Of a stretch of DNA of 56,498 nt, positions 27,854 through 35,823 are shown piece by piece. Location of the stretch: contig JALOCD010000009.1 of NCBI GenBank assembly GCA_023228025.1, positions 1 through 56,498 on the forward strand, read 5' to 3'. The first letter of the stretch is position 1; the number at the start of each line of letters is the position of its first letter. The DNA comes from Prolixibacteraceae bacterium (GTDB taxonomy: Bacteria > Bacteroidota > Bacteroidia > Bacteroidales > Prolixibacteraceae). The position numbers and the translations under genes were made by a program. The notes below the pieces were generated by a model. The model was not told the DNA's origin, made no database searches, and saw only the letters and a list, made by a program, of their open reading frames with translations.

Positions 27854-29168
27854 GAATATTGCTATTTTGAGGATTAATATGAATGGCCAATATTTGACGT
27901 CGCATCAGCCAAAAAACCAAAAACGTCAACATTAGATAAATCAAAGTGATCATATAGAAAGGATACTGTATTCCCGGCATTGGGGTAACAGCCTCCCTGG
28001 TTTTCATGATACCGTAAATGATCCAGGGTTGTCGTCCCACCTCTGTAACAATCCATCCTGCTTCAACAGCAATGAATCCGGCAGGTGTGAGCCATACCAA
28101 CATTTTGAGCCACCATCGTTTATGGAGATGCTCTTTCCATTTGAAGGTGAAAATCAGGAATAAGATTCCGGTGCCCATCATCAACATTCCCATCATTACC
28201 ATGATTTGAAATGCAAAATGGACAATGGGCACTGGGGGCCAATTGTCCTTGCTGGTTTTATCCAATCCTTCCACCTCGGCGTTAAAATCCCCATGGGCAA
28301 GAAAGCTTAATAAATTGGGGATATGTATCCCATATTCCACCTTCTCCTCTTTTTCATTTGGAATACCCCCAATGACCAGGGATGCCGGTCTTGATGTTTT
28401 GAAAAGAGATTCCATAGCAGCTAATTTGGCCGGCTGAAGTTTAGCAACATTTTTTGCGGAAATGTCACCACTGATGGGTTGCAAAATTGCAGCTATTGCT
28501 CCAATAGCAAGGGAAATGCCTATCGCCTTGCGATGAAATTCATTCTCCTTGTATCGAAGTAACATAAAAGCATGTATACCGGCAACCGCAAAACTGGTGG
28601 ATGCAAAAGCAGCAATTGTCATGTGCAGTGCCTGTTGGAACCATGCTTCATTAAACATGGCCCTCACCGGATCGATGTTAATGGCCTGACCATTAACCCA
28701 GTCAAAACCCGATGGACTATTCATCCACGCGTTGGCTGCTACAACAAAAATACCCGATATCACTCCGGAGATCCCGACTACCAGACCGGAAATAAGGTGT
28801 ATCCGTTTGTTTACCCGATTCCGACCATACAGGAAAACGCCTAAGGCTATGGCTTCCATAAAAAAGGCTGTACCCTCCCAGGAGAAAGGCATGCCTATAA
28901 TAGGCCCAGCATGTTCCATAAATTTTGGCCACAACAATCCTAACTCGAATGACAATACTGTACCGGAAACTGCTCCAACAGCAAAGAAAATCGCAACTCC
29001 TTTCGCCCATGCTTTTGCAAGATCCTGGTAAACCTTTTGGCCTGTTCTTATCCACTTCAATTCAGCTATAAACATCAGCCAGGGCATTGTCATACCGATA
29101 CAGGCAAAAACTATATGAAATACAAATGATACTGTCATTTGCAATCTGGCAGCGAGAAAATCATCCAT
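27846..29168 (-). CDS. cydA: Cytochrome bd ubiquinol oxidase subunit I
   Basis: 440 residues. ATG 29168 gives MDDFLAARLQM with the conserved heme-ligand His in FVFHIVFAC; other marks are FSWEGTAFFMEAIALG, the heme b558 ligands in QQALHMTIAA and FQIMVMMGM, and GRQPWIIYG. The Q-loop between the two is short, as in the CIO (cyanide-insensitive) and other short-loop subtypes rather than E. coli CydA. An earlier in-frame start (29210) would overlap the promoter box at 29198. Operon with cydB. Confidence 0.93.
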   Translation of the reverse strand: MDDFLAARLQMTVSFVFHIVFACIGMTMPWLMFIAELKWIRTGQKVYQDLAKAWAKGVAIFFAVGAVSGTVLSFELGLLWPKFMEHAGPIIGMPFSWEGTAFFMEAIALGVFLYGRNRVNKRIHLISGLVVGISGVISGIFVVAANAWMNSPSGFDWVNGQAINIDPVRAMFNEAWFQQALHMTIAAFASTSFAVAGIHAFMLLRYKENEFHRKAIGISLAIGAIAAILQPISGDISAKNVAKLQPAKLAAMESLFKTSRPASLVIGGIPNEKEEKVEYGIHIPNLLSFLAHGDFNAEVEGLDKTSKDNWPPVPIVHFAFQIMVMMGMLMMGTGILFLIFTFKWKEHLHKRWWLKMLVWLTPAGFIAVEAGWIVTEVGRQPWIIYGIMKTREAVTPMPGIQYPFYMITLIYLMLTFLVFWLMRRQILAIHINPQNSNIHD

Positions 29169-29197
29169 CTTATATTGAGTTTTCAATGTTGAATTCC

Positions 29198-29205
29198 CAA
29201 AATTA
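29198..29205 (-). promoter_or_regulatory. -7 box TAATTTTG for cydAB
   Basis: Exact TAnnTTTG match on the minus strand 30 bp before the cydA ATG. It supports the later start at 29168. Confidence 0.5.
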
Positions 29206-29384
29206 ATCAAATAAATACAGTGAGACCTCTATATCTTTTTATGAATTATTGCTTTATTAAAGAACTCCTCCCAAAAAAGACTTTGGGACCTTACAGAAAG
29301 CCAAAAAGAGGATTTTATTTCCCACTGACTATGAATCAATAAACAAAATATAAATTTTCCTCCTTATTAATTCAAAATGCTTGT

Positions 29385-29392
29385 TAGCTTTG
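29385..29392 (+). promoter_or_regulatory. -7 box TAGCTTTG for the TPP riboswitch transcript
   Basis: Exact TAnnTTTG match placed about 10 bp before the riboswitch begins, where a transcription start would be expected. Confidence 0.55.
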
Positions 29393-29401
29393 TATCCAAA
29401 T

Positions 29402-29480
29402 GGTAGGGGTGCCTCATTGTTTCGGGCTGAGATTATACCCTATGAACCTGATGCGGGTAATGCCGTCGTAGGAAACTGTT
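29402..29480 (+). ncRNA. TPP riboswitch (THI element)
   Basis: The conserved THI-box core is unmistakable: GGGGTGCC, then GGGCTGAGATTATACCC, TGAACCTGATGCGGGTAA and TGCCGTCGTAGGAAACTG, in the correct order and spacing. It binds thiamine pyrophosphate and normally switches off thiamine synthesis or transport genes. No thiamine gene follows: the next same-strand frame is a 42-codon stub with an early stop (29557-29685), then minus-strand ompA-like coding. The switch appears orphaned. Confidence 0.92.
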
Positions 29481-29556
29481 CATAGCACAAATTCTTCTCC
29501 CTTGTTTGCATCCCTATTTATTTGTGATTGGATTAGTAATTGATAATTGCTTTAAA

Positions 29557-29685
29557 ATGAAAGGTATGTACAACTAACGGGCGGCATTTTACACCATTAC
29601 CGGAGCTGCAATCGCCGGTGGTGCCCACTACCAAACCGGTAAAGGGCACGGACCAGTACATCACTTCTTTAATTACTGGAAATAA
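29557..29685 (+). pseudogene. Stub of the riboswitch-controlled gene
   Basis: ATG lies 77 bp after the riboswitch. The frame reads MKGMYN, a TAA, then continues without stop as RAAFYTITGAAIAGGAHYQ and TGKGHGPVHHFFNYWK before the final stop. The second part has normal-looking coding composition but I cannot name the family. The simplest reading is a gene reduced to its first few codons and its last ~35 codons; a single stop mutation in a genuinely tiny gene is the alternative. Confidence 0.4.
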
Positions 29686-29697
29686 AAAACCGGAGTA

Positions 29698-30381
29698 TTA
29701 TTTTGCCTCCTTTTGGGCTTCCTCTGTCATTTTCTGGTTGGCAGTAATGGCAAATTCCACACGACGATTTTGGCTTCTGCCTTCATCTGTGTCGTTGGAT
29801 GCGATTGGATCTGCAACACCCAAACCGGATGTTTTCATTCTGCCCGCCGCCAGTCCTTTCGATACCAAATAGCCCTTTACCGTTTCAGCCCTTTCCCTCG
29901 AGAGCTTGAGATTGTACTCGGCCTGGCCTGTAATGTCCGTATATCCAAAAATATCAATGTTGGTCTCGGCATTCTCCTTAAAGACAGGAACCAATTTATC
30001 CAGGTTTGTCTTTGCCTGGGCTGTAAGGGTTGATTTATTCAAATTGAACCTGACTGCATCTTCTTTGAGGACCAAACGAATTCCTTCCCCCACGCGCTCT
30101 ACTTGGGCGCCGGGAAGCGCTTCTGAAATCTGCCTTGCCTGCTTATCCATTTTGTTACCGATAATGGCTCCGGTTCCACCGCCGACAGCAGCACCTATAA
30201 CCGCTCCCAGGGCAGAATTGCCCGAACGATTGCCAATAATCCCGCCTAGTAGGGCGCCTGCAGCCACACCTATTCCGGTTCCCTTTTGTGTATTATTTGC
30301 GTTCTTGATGGTATTGCAACTTGTTAAAACAGAGGCGACCAAAAACAACAACGCCAAACTTAAAACCGCTAATTTTTTCAT
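29698..30381 (-). CDS. OmpA-family lipoprotein with glycine zipper
   Basis: 227 residues. Lipoprotein signal ending LTSC, then a Gly-zipper segment (GAALLGGIIGNRSGNSALG-like, about 35-75) and a C-terminal OmpA peptidoglycan-binding domain: FNLNKSTLTAQAK, IFGYTDITG, NLKLSRERAETVKGYL, DEGRSQNRRVEF. It should tether the outer membrane to the cell wall. ATG 30381 directly precedes the signal peptide. The gene stands between the orphan riboswitch and the lipocalin-like gene. Confidence 0.9.
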   Translation of the reverse strand: MKKLAVLSLALLFLVASVLTSCNTIKNANNTQKGTGIGVAAGALLGGIIGNRSGNSALGAVIGAAVGGGTGAIIGNKMDKQARQISEALPGAQVERVGEGIRLVLKEDAVRFNLNKSTLTAQAKTNLDKLVPVFKENAETNIDIFGYTDITGQAEYNLKLSRERAETVKGYLVSKGLAAGRMKTSGLGVADPIASNDTDEGRSQNRRVEFAITANQKMTEEAQKEAK

Positions 30382-30476
30382 CAGTATATAATCTATTTTA
30401 TAATTGATAATATTCCGGCTAATCATTTTCAGTCCATACAACGATGTATGAATGAGGATGTATAACCGGTAGAAGA

Positions 30477-30962
30477 TTAATTAACCTTCTCGAATTGATA
30501 GGTGATCTCCTTTGGCTGACCTGCGATATCAACCTGGTCAACCAATTGGAAAGAGCTCTCAGACTGATTGGCCAACTTCAATAAATATCCCTGTGTAACT
30601 TTTTTGGATTTTACACCGGAATCAATAAATTTCAGGCTAAATGTCCCCTCTTTGTTGATACTCCATACAATCGCGGAGCTGAATGACTGACAATCAGCGC
30701 TATTTATGCTCATCGTCCCCTTGTTGTTGTTCGGAACAAATTGCCAGGAACTCCCTACAAAACATTTTGAATCAGCAATCTGGAAAGAGTTCACCTTAAT
30801 GTAGTTTGAATTCGGAAAAGTAACCGAGGTAATTTTCCAATTGCCCTTCAAACCGGATTGAAGTTTACCATCCGTTTTGGCAGTAACCTGAGCGGTGGGC
30901 GAAGGTGTTTTACACGCAAAAAGCAAAATCGAAACCGATAATATCAAAAGAATTTTTTTCAT
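30477..30962 (-). CDS. Lipocalin-like lipoprotein
   Basis: 161 residues. Lipoprotein signal ISILLFAC, then a lipocalin-like beta-barrel: LKGNWKITSVTFP, SSWQFVPNNNKGTMSI, YLLKLANQSESSFQLVDQV. Bacteroidota carry many such small lipoproteins, often annotated as lipocalin family; ligand and role are unknown. The ATG at 30962 is correct for the signal; upstream in-frame codons are unrelated. About 95 bp upstream of the OmpA-like gene and on the same strand, so possibly co-transcribed. Confidence 0.75.
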   Translation of the reverse strand: MKKILLILSVSILLFACKTPSPTAQVTAKTDGKLQSGLKGNWKITSVTFPNSNYIKVNSFQIADSKCFVGSSWQFVPNNNKGTMSINSADCQSFSSAIVWSINKEGTFSLKFIDSGVKSKKVTQGYLLKLANQSESSFQLVDQVDIAGQPKEITYQFEKVN

Positions 30963-31129
30963 GATCTTTAAAAAATAAGTTCTCAAAAGTACCAATTTTT
31001 CAAAAGTATTTATTCCTGAAATCCATTCCCCGGGATTTCTGTACCACAATAACAATGAAGCAACTATGAGACAATATTGTCTATTGTTTATTTTAATCAA
31101 AAAAACTACAAAAAAAATTTGGAGATAAT

Positions 31130-31166
31130 GTTATATTTTTCTAACATTGTGTTAGATATATATAAC
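31130..31166. promoter_or_regulatory. Inverted-repeat operator before the membrane/HTH operon
   Basis: Two 17-nt arms (GTTATATTTTTCTAACA and TGTTAGATATATATAAC) match at 15 of 17 positions around a 3-nt spacer; the inner CTAACA/TGTTAG is perfect. It ends 14 bp before the ATG at 31181, the place for an autoregulatory site of the HTH protein. Confidence 0.6.
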
Positions 31167-31180
31167 TTAAAAAACTAGTC

Positions 31181-31579
31181 ATGAAAAGAGGAATTTTAAT
31201 TTTTATTCTGGCAGCGCTTGTTTTGATTGCGAGCGGATTCTGGATTTTTAGCTTAAAATCAAATCTCGATTTCAGGGAACTTATCTCTGTACCAATCATT
31301 CTTTTAATCGTTCTTTTTGCCGTATTCATTGGAATAAAACGAATAAAGAGTATGAAAAGGGGGCAACCTGCCGAAGATGAGTTATCGAAGAAGGTTCTTA
31401 TCCGGACAGCCTCCTTGTCCTATTATGTTTCCATTTACTGGTGGTTGGTCCTTGGGTTTTTCTCAGATAAACTTACTTTGGAAAATCACACATTAATTGG
31501 CATCGGTATTTTGGGAATGGCTGTCATATATGCACTTTCCTGGATTTTCTTCAATTACTGGGGATTAAAGGATGAATAA
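31181..31579 (+). CDS. Four-helix membrane protein, partner of an HTH regulator
   Basis: 132 residues with four predicted membrane helices in two hairpins: LIFILAALVLIASGFWIF, VPIILLIVLFAVFIGI, YYVSIYWWLVLGFF and LIGIGILGMAVIYALSW, joined by a basic loop (KRIKSMKRGQPAEDELSKK). I do not recognise a precise family (DUF2178-like is possible). Overlaps the HTH gene by 8 bp; such pairs are common in bacteria and archaea and probably respond to membrane or envelope state. Confidence 0.75.
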   Translation: MKRGILIFILAALVLIASGFWIFSLKSNLDFRELISVPIILLIVLFAVFIGIKRIKSMKRGQPAEDELSKKVLIRTASLSYYVSIYWWLVLGFFSDKLTLENHTLIGIGILGMAVIYALSWIFFNYWGLKDE

Positions 31580-31769
31580 CAGGATTAAAGAGTTCAGGGC
31601 CAGGTATGATCTTACCCAGGATGATCTTGCCAGAAAAGTGAATGTCAGAAGAGAGACAATCGTGTTTTTGGAAAAGAACAAATACAACCCTTCCCTCAAG
31701 CTTGCCTTTGACCTGGCACAGGTTTTTTCGGTGCCAATTGAAGAGCTTTTTATTTTTGAGGGAGAATGA
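31572..31769 (+). CDS. Small XRE-family transcriptional regulator
   Basis: 65 residues, one Cro/C1-type helix-turn-helix: IKEFRARYDLTQDDLARKV, VRRETIVFLEKNKYNPSLK and LAQVFSVPIEELF. No other domain, so it works as a dimeric DNA-binding protein. Translationally coupled to the membrane protein. The nearby inverted repeat at 31130-31166 is the likely target. Confidence 0.9.
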   Translation: MNNRIKEFRARYDLTQDDLARKVNVRRETIVFLEKNKYNPSLKLAFDLAQVFSVPIEELFIFEGE

Positions 31770-31785
31770 AGAAACAACTAAGTCT

Positions 31786-32511
31786 TCAATTCCCAACCAC
31801 GGTATTCATTACTGATTTTAGAAGCAATGCCTTTGGATAAAGGATATTATTCTCAAGGTGAACATGAATGTGCAGATCATCTTCAAACTGTTTTAAGAGT
31901 TTTAAGGTGACGAGGTAGGTGTTGCATGCATCATCAGGTACAAGATAACCTTGGGTCAAAACAGCAATTTGGTCTATCGCGCCACCTGCAAATTCATGTT
32001 CGCCACTCATCCGCCTTATCTCGGAGGCAATGGTCTCTCTTGCCTCTGGGGTTTTATCTTTCAACGCTTCTTTGATTGCCGGGAAAAGTACCTCCTCTTC
32101 CTTTTGCAGGTGCTGCAACAGTTCGCTGTTCACCTGCGCAAAGAGGGCGGCAACCTCTACCAGTTCAGGATGGTGCGACCCGTGGACAGTGGCTACTTTT
32201 TGCGTATAGAAGACCAGTTCCGGTAGCGTTTTCAGTACATACTGATGATGGGTATTGACAATATAATCTGCCAGGAAGGCAAGGTTCCAGCTATTAAAGT
32301 CTTGTGTTGTGCCAATGGGCTGATTCTGAAGTTCATTCAACTCCCTTTCCAGCCCTTCCGAATTCAATGACTTCTCATCACAAGCCTGGTTCAATGTTTT
32401 TTTGCCCCCGCAACAAAAATCAAGGCCAGCCTTACTAAACAGTGAAGCTGCCCTAAAATCTTTAACAACTATCTCTCCAAGAGACAATTCGCCATATTTT
32501 ATCTTTTCCAT
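31786..32511 (-). CDS. ric: Di-iron protein for iron-sulfur cluster repair
   Basis: 241 residues, Ric/YtfE/ScdA type. The N-terminal ScdA_N domain has the cysteine pair in GLDFCCGGKKTL; the hemerythrin-like domain has the di-iron His/Glu set (HHQYVLKTLPEL, GSHHPEL, LLQHLQKEEEVLFP, SGEHEFAGG, HIHVHLENNILYP). The family repairs clusters damaged by NO or oxidants. A perfect palindrome overlaps its promoter (32545-32578), so it should be tightly regulated. Cytochrome bd 3 kb away fits the same stress. Confidence 0.93.
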   Translation of the reverse strand: MEKIKYGELSLGEIVVKDFRAASLFSKAGLDFCCGGKKTLNQACDEKSLNSEGLERELNELQNQPIGTTQDFNSWNLAFLADYIVNTHHQYVLKTLPELVFYTQKVATVHGSHHPELVEVAALFAQVNSELLQHLQKEEEVLFPAIKEALKDKTPEARETIASEIRRMSGEHEFAGGAIDQIAVLTQGYLVPDDACNTYLVTLKLLKQFEDDLHIHVHLENNILYPKALLLKSVMNTVVGN

Positions 32512-32535
32512 AATTAATAATTTTATTGTACGTCA

Positions 32536-32543
32536 CAAATATA
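32536..32543 (-). promoter_or_regulatory. -7 box TATATTTG for ric
   Basis: Exact TAnnTTTG match on the minus strand, 24 bp before the ric ATG and one base from the operator palindrome. Confidence 0.65.
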
Positions 32544-32544
32544 A

Positions 32545-32578
32545 TATTAATAAAAGACTTTTTAGTCTTTTATTAATA
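32545..32578. promoter_or_regulatory. Perfect 15-bp palindromic operator upstream of ric
   Basis: TATTAATAAAAGACT and AGTCTTTTATTAATA are exact inverted arms around TTTT. On the minus strand the site fills the -15 to -48 interval next to the TATATTTG box, so a bound regulator would cover the -33 region. AAAGACT...AGTCTTT resembles no site I can name with certainty; an Rrf2/NsrR- or Fnr-like regulator is plausible. No regulator gene is adjacent. Confidence 0.75.
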
Positions 32579-32804
32579 AAGATGGCTATATCGATAAAAA
32601 CTTCTCCTGATTTCCTGAGTCAACATGAACGATGGGAAGATTCCGGTCAGTTGATAATTCAAATAAATTTCATCTGTTTGGTAGGTTTACTCCCATTCGA
32701 AAGAGGAAGACTTCTTTAAATGTAGTCATTTCACCTATATAAAAATCAGCGGATTCGGAGCTTGTTATGCCATTTCCCTGATTCCCGGAAGAATGTTTTG
32801 GGGT

Positions 32805-32812
32805 TAATTTTG
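32805..32812 (+). promoter_or_regulatory. -7 box TAATTTTG for the 61-residue gene
   Basis: Exact TAnnTTTG match 26 bp before the TTG start at 32839, supporting that this short frame is expressed. Confidence 0.45.
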
Positions 32813-32838
32813 AATTTTTATACCAACAACAGAGACAA

Positions 32839-33024
32839 TTGAAAAACGCTGCATCCACCTTTAGCTATATTCTACTAATAAAAACCCCGCTGGGTGAGTA
32901 CGAAGCATGGAGCGACCTTAAAAAGTATTGTACGGAACGTGGATTAGCCTATTATTCATTTGCAAAGAAGAAATTCCCAGCCATCACCAAAGATGGTAGC
33001 ACCATTTATCGGGTCAGAATCTAA
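32839..33024 (+). CDS. Small conserved-looking protein of unknown function
   Basis: 61 residues starting with TTG. Sequence includes YILLIKTPLGEYEAWSDLKK, YCTERGLAYYSFAKKKFP and DGSTIYRVRI: a strand, helix, helix, strand plan reminiscent of small Bacteroidota proteins that read like a single-helix-turn-helix (LKKxCxERxLxYxxxxKKKFP), so possibly nucleic-acid binding. I do not know the family. A -7 box 26 bp upstream and the balanced amino acid use support a real gene. Confidence 0.55.
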   Translation: MKNAASTFSYILLIKTPLGEYEAWSDLKKYCTERGLAYYSFAKKKFPAITKDGSTIYRVRI

Positions 33025-33123
33025 ATACTTCTATTATTTTTACAGCGCTCAACGCGGTTATGCTTTCCATTAGAATTACAGAGGAAAACAAAGCGCTGAA
33101 AAGTTAGAACTTAAAAAATTGAC

Positions 33124-33495
33124 ATGAGATTATTCTTAGCCGCCGGGGCCATTAGCGGGGCTCTGGCCGTTCTGCTCGGAGCATTTGGGGCCCACATGCT
33201 TAAACAGATTATTTCTCCAGATATGCTTGAGGTTTATAAAACAGGAATCCAATACCAGTTTTATCACACTTATGCCTTGTTGGGAGTTGGTATTTTAATG
33301 CATCTGAAACCGACAATGTCACTAAAATGGTCGGGGTACCTTTTCATTTCAGGAACCATCATTTTTTCAGGATTTCTCTACCTCCTGGCGATAACGGGAA
33401 TAAAGGCGCTTGGGATGATCGTCCCGATAGGTGGGTTAACATTGGTTGCTGCCTGGATCTGCCTTCTAATCCATGTGCTAAAAATCAGGCCTTAA
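33124..33495 (+). CDS. DUF423 family membrane protein
   Basis: 123 residues, four membrane helices. Classic DUF423 (YgdD/YwdK) pattern: LAAGAISGALAVLLGAFGAH, then YKTGIQYQFYHTYALL, and GTIIFSGFLYLLAITGIK. Inner-membrane protein of unknown role. Monocistronic by spacing. Confidence 0.92.
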   Translation: MRLFLAAGAISGALAVLLGAFGAHMLKQIISPDMLEVYKTGIQYQFYHTYALLGVGILMHLKPTMSLKWSGYLFISGTIIFSGFLYLLAITGIKALGMIVPIGGLTLVAAWICLLIHVLKIRP

Positions 33496-33594
33496 TATTG
33501 AATTGCCTTGCCTGAATAGATGAAGCTCACTCTCTTCGAAAATGGGTTCTCAGATTAGCGGAGACACGATTTCTATTAATAAACAATCACTTAA

Positions 33595-35091
33595 TTACAT
33601 GCTCAAAAGCGATACATCTTTCTCGAAATCGTAAAAGGTTTTCCGCATGATGTCTGCCAGAAAGAGTTTATAGTTGATAAATGCATCCAATCTGGTGACA
33701 TAGGCAGTATTTAGTCGCTCCCGTTCAAGTGCCATCGACTGACTGTCTATATCTCCATTGGAATACCGCTGTCGTGAAATCTCAAAACTCTTTTCAGCAA
33801 TCACCACGTTTTTTTCAAGAAGCTGGAGTCTTCTGAGGTTGCTCTGCAGCCGGTTTACTGTCGTTCGAACATCCCTTTCAATACTGATTTTGTCGCTCGA
33901 CATCTGGATAAGGTTTTGGTTTAGGGTGGCTTGGGCCGAGCGGACTCTTGCCCTGTTTTCGCCCCAGTCAATCAGTGGAATATTGATTGTCAAACCTGCG
34001 CCCAGATTACCGGGACGCCTTTTCTGGTCATCCCAGGTGTTGTTAAGGGTTGTTTCTACGGGTATGGACCTTTGCCCTTGGTTAACTCCATTAAATTCAT
34101 AATTGAACGATATATTCCCGTTTATTCTCCCCTCCGCCTTACGTCTTTTAATCTCCATATTGTTAAGCTCAATATTTATTCCATCCTCTTTAAGCTCAAG
34201 GCGATTTTCAAGCGCCAGGCTGACTGCCTTTTCAGCATCCACATTCACCGCTTTATAAATAAGGTCATGCTTTATTACGATACTGTCCTTCAACTCCAAA
34301 CCGAGCTCTTCCTTAAATAAAGTCATTTGCGACAGATAGTTGACATTGGCGATATCGTAACTATTTAATGCGTCGCCAAGGTCAACCTCCATCTGCAGCG
34401 CTTCAACCTCACGGATTAACCCGGCTTTAAATTTATTCTGCGCAATTTCATACGCTTCTTTTTGTCTCTGAAGAGTAAGCCGTGCAATATTCAGTCGTTC
34501 GTGGTATGATAGCAAGGTAAAAAATGCCTGACTAATATTATAAACCAAATCAAGTTCTGCCCTTTTCAGCTGTTTCAATGAATGATCATAATTCAGTTTG
34601 GCCTGTTTATAACCCATTGCTATATTATTATAGCCGAAAAAAGCCCCAATCGGCTGACTTAAACCAATAACCGAAGTCAACTGGGAGCTCCTGGTTCCAT
34701 AATAATAATCTGTAATATTTGCCATTCCTGAACGAATAAATAGCGTACCATCTGACGGTAATGGCTGGTTGATCGTCAGATATCCATTCATAACTTTCTG
34801 ACTTACAGGATAAAAATGCAAACCAAGACTATCCTCAAGTTGTCTGACCGTTTTGGAAAAACGAGGGGCCACCAGATCAAGGTCGATGTGTGTTTTAAAC
34901 CTGCTGGTGGCCGCTTTAAGATCATATCCGACCCCTAAGAGGCTTTGTTTCAATTTGAGCATCGTTTTACTCTTCTCCTTTGCCAGGCTAATGCTTGATT
35001 CCAGGTCGAGATTTAAAACTGGTTGAGCCTTGATTATTGAGCTAATTACAACCAAAATTAAAAGGGCGATGGTAGGTTTTAAAATAGTCAT
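33595..35091 (-). CDS. TolC-family outer-membrane efflux protein
   Basis: 498 residues with a signal peptide ending SSIIKAQ. Two repeats of the TolC fold with long coiled helices: LESSISLAKEKSKTMLKLKQ, AELDLVYNISQAFFTLL, RQKEAYEIAQNKFKAGLI and, in the second half, ARVRSAQATLNQNLIQ, NVVIAEKSFEISRQRYSNG. It provides the outer-membrane duct for the three-adaptor ABC exporter. Last gene of the operon, 11 bp after the ATPase gene. Confidence 0.9.
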   Translation of the reverse strand: MTILKPTIALLILVVISSIIKAQPVLNLDLESSISLAKEKSKTMLKLKQSLLGVGYDLKAATSRFKTHIDLDLVAPRFSKTVRQLEDSLGLHFYPVSQKVMNGYLTINQPLPSDGTLFIRSGMANITDYYYGTRSSQLTSVIGLSQPIGAFFGYNNIAMGYKQAKLNYDHSLKQLKRAELDLVYNISQAFFTLLSYHERLNIARLTLQRQKEAYEIAQNKFKAGLIREVEALQMEVDLGDALNSYDIANVNYLSQMTLFKEELGLELKDSIVIKHDLIYKAVNVDAEKAVSLALENRLELKEDGINIELNNMEIKRRKAEGRINGNISFNYEFNGVNQGQRSIPVETTLNNTWDDQKRRPGNLGAGLTINIPLIDWGENRARVRSAQATLNQNLIQMSSDKISIERDVRTTVNRLQSNLRRLQLLEKNVVIAEKSFEISRQRYSNGDIDSQSMALERERLNTAYVTRLDAFINYKLFLADIMRKTFYDFEKDVSLLSM

Positions 35092-35102
35092 CTGAGTATC
35101 TA

Positions 35103-35801
35103 TTATTGGTTACTGGAATTGGGTTCTGTCATTTTATCACTGTGAATGGTGCCGTCCTTGAGATAGATGATGCGACGGCAATGGGCAGCGATACTGGTTT
35201 CATGAGTAATCACAATGATGGTATGACCTTCTCTGTGGAGTTTACCGAATATTGCCATGATTTCTTCACCACTCTTTGAATCCAAGGCCCCTGTGGGTTC
35301 ATCGGCCAGAATAATTCCCGGGTTATTGACCAGTGCGCGTGCAATCGACACACGTTGTCGCTGTCCCCCCGACAATTCTGACGGTTTATGATGGACCCGG
35401 TCAGAAAGCCCTACTTTCTCAAGGGATCTTAATGCGATCTCCTTCCTTTTGCTTTTTTCAACTCCTGCGTACATGAGCGGTAATTCAACATTGTGCAGGG
35501 CGCTCATCCGTGGCAGGAGATTGAATGACTGAAAAACGAAACCGATGTTTTTATTCCGGATCGCAGAGAGCTCCTTGTCATTCAATAAGGTAACATCAAC
35601 AGAGTTCAGGAAATATTTTCCTTCAGTGGGCGCATCAAGGCACCCCAGGATATTCATCAGCGTTGATTTGCCCGAACCTGAAGGCCCCATGATGGCAACG
35701 TACTCATTGGCAGGGATCTGAAGATCAATGCCCCTAAGGGCCTGAACCTCGATCGTTTCCATCTTATAATCTTTTTTCAGATTCATGATCTCTATTATCA
35801 T
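35103..35801 (-). CDS. ABC transporter ATPase, MacB/LolD type
   Basis: 232 residues. Walker A GPSGSGKST, Q-loop FVFQSFNLLPRMSA, signature LSGGQRQRVSIARAL, Walker B IILADEPTGALDS, and the switch His in VITHE. The short LNILGC after Walker A and GALDS are typical of the MacB/LolD branch that powers mechanotransmission rather than membrane transport through the permease. Starts 22 bp after the permease stop. Confidence 0.94.
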   Translation of the reverse strand: MIIEIMNLKKDYKMETIEVQALRGIDLQIPANEYVAIMGPSGSGKSTLMNILGCLDAPTEGKYFLNSVDVTLLNDKELSAIRNKNIGFVFQSFNLLPRMSALHNVELPLMYAGVEKSKRKEIALRSLEKVGLSDRVHHKPSELSGGQRQRVSIARALVNNPGIILADEPTGALDSKSGEEIMAIFGKLHREGHTIIVITHETSIAAHCRRIIYLKDGTIHSDKMTEPNSSNQ

Positions 35802-35823
35802 AACGAATGTTTGGGATGACTAA

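Larger units (their letters stand above)
32512..32838. other. Intergenic region between ric and the small protein
   Basis: It carries the ric promoter and operator at its left end and the -7 box for the 61-residue gene at its right end. A 45-codon frame from 32581 has no recognisable feature. I see nothing else. Confidence 0.5.

Noticed and set aside
32581..32719. A 45-codon frame starting MAISIKTSPDF downstream of the ric operator
   Set aside because: No promoter of its own, no recognisable motif, hydrophobic tail of uncertain meaning; not enough support.
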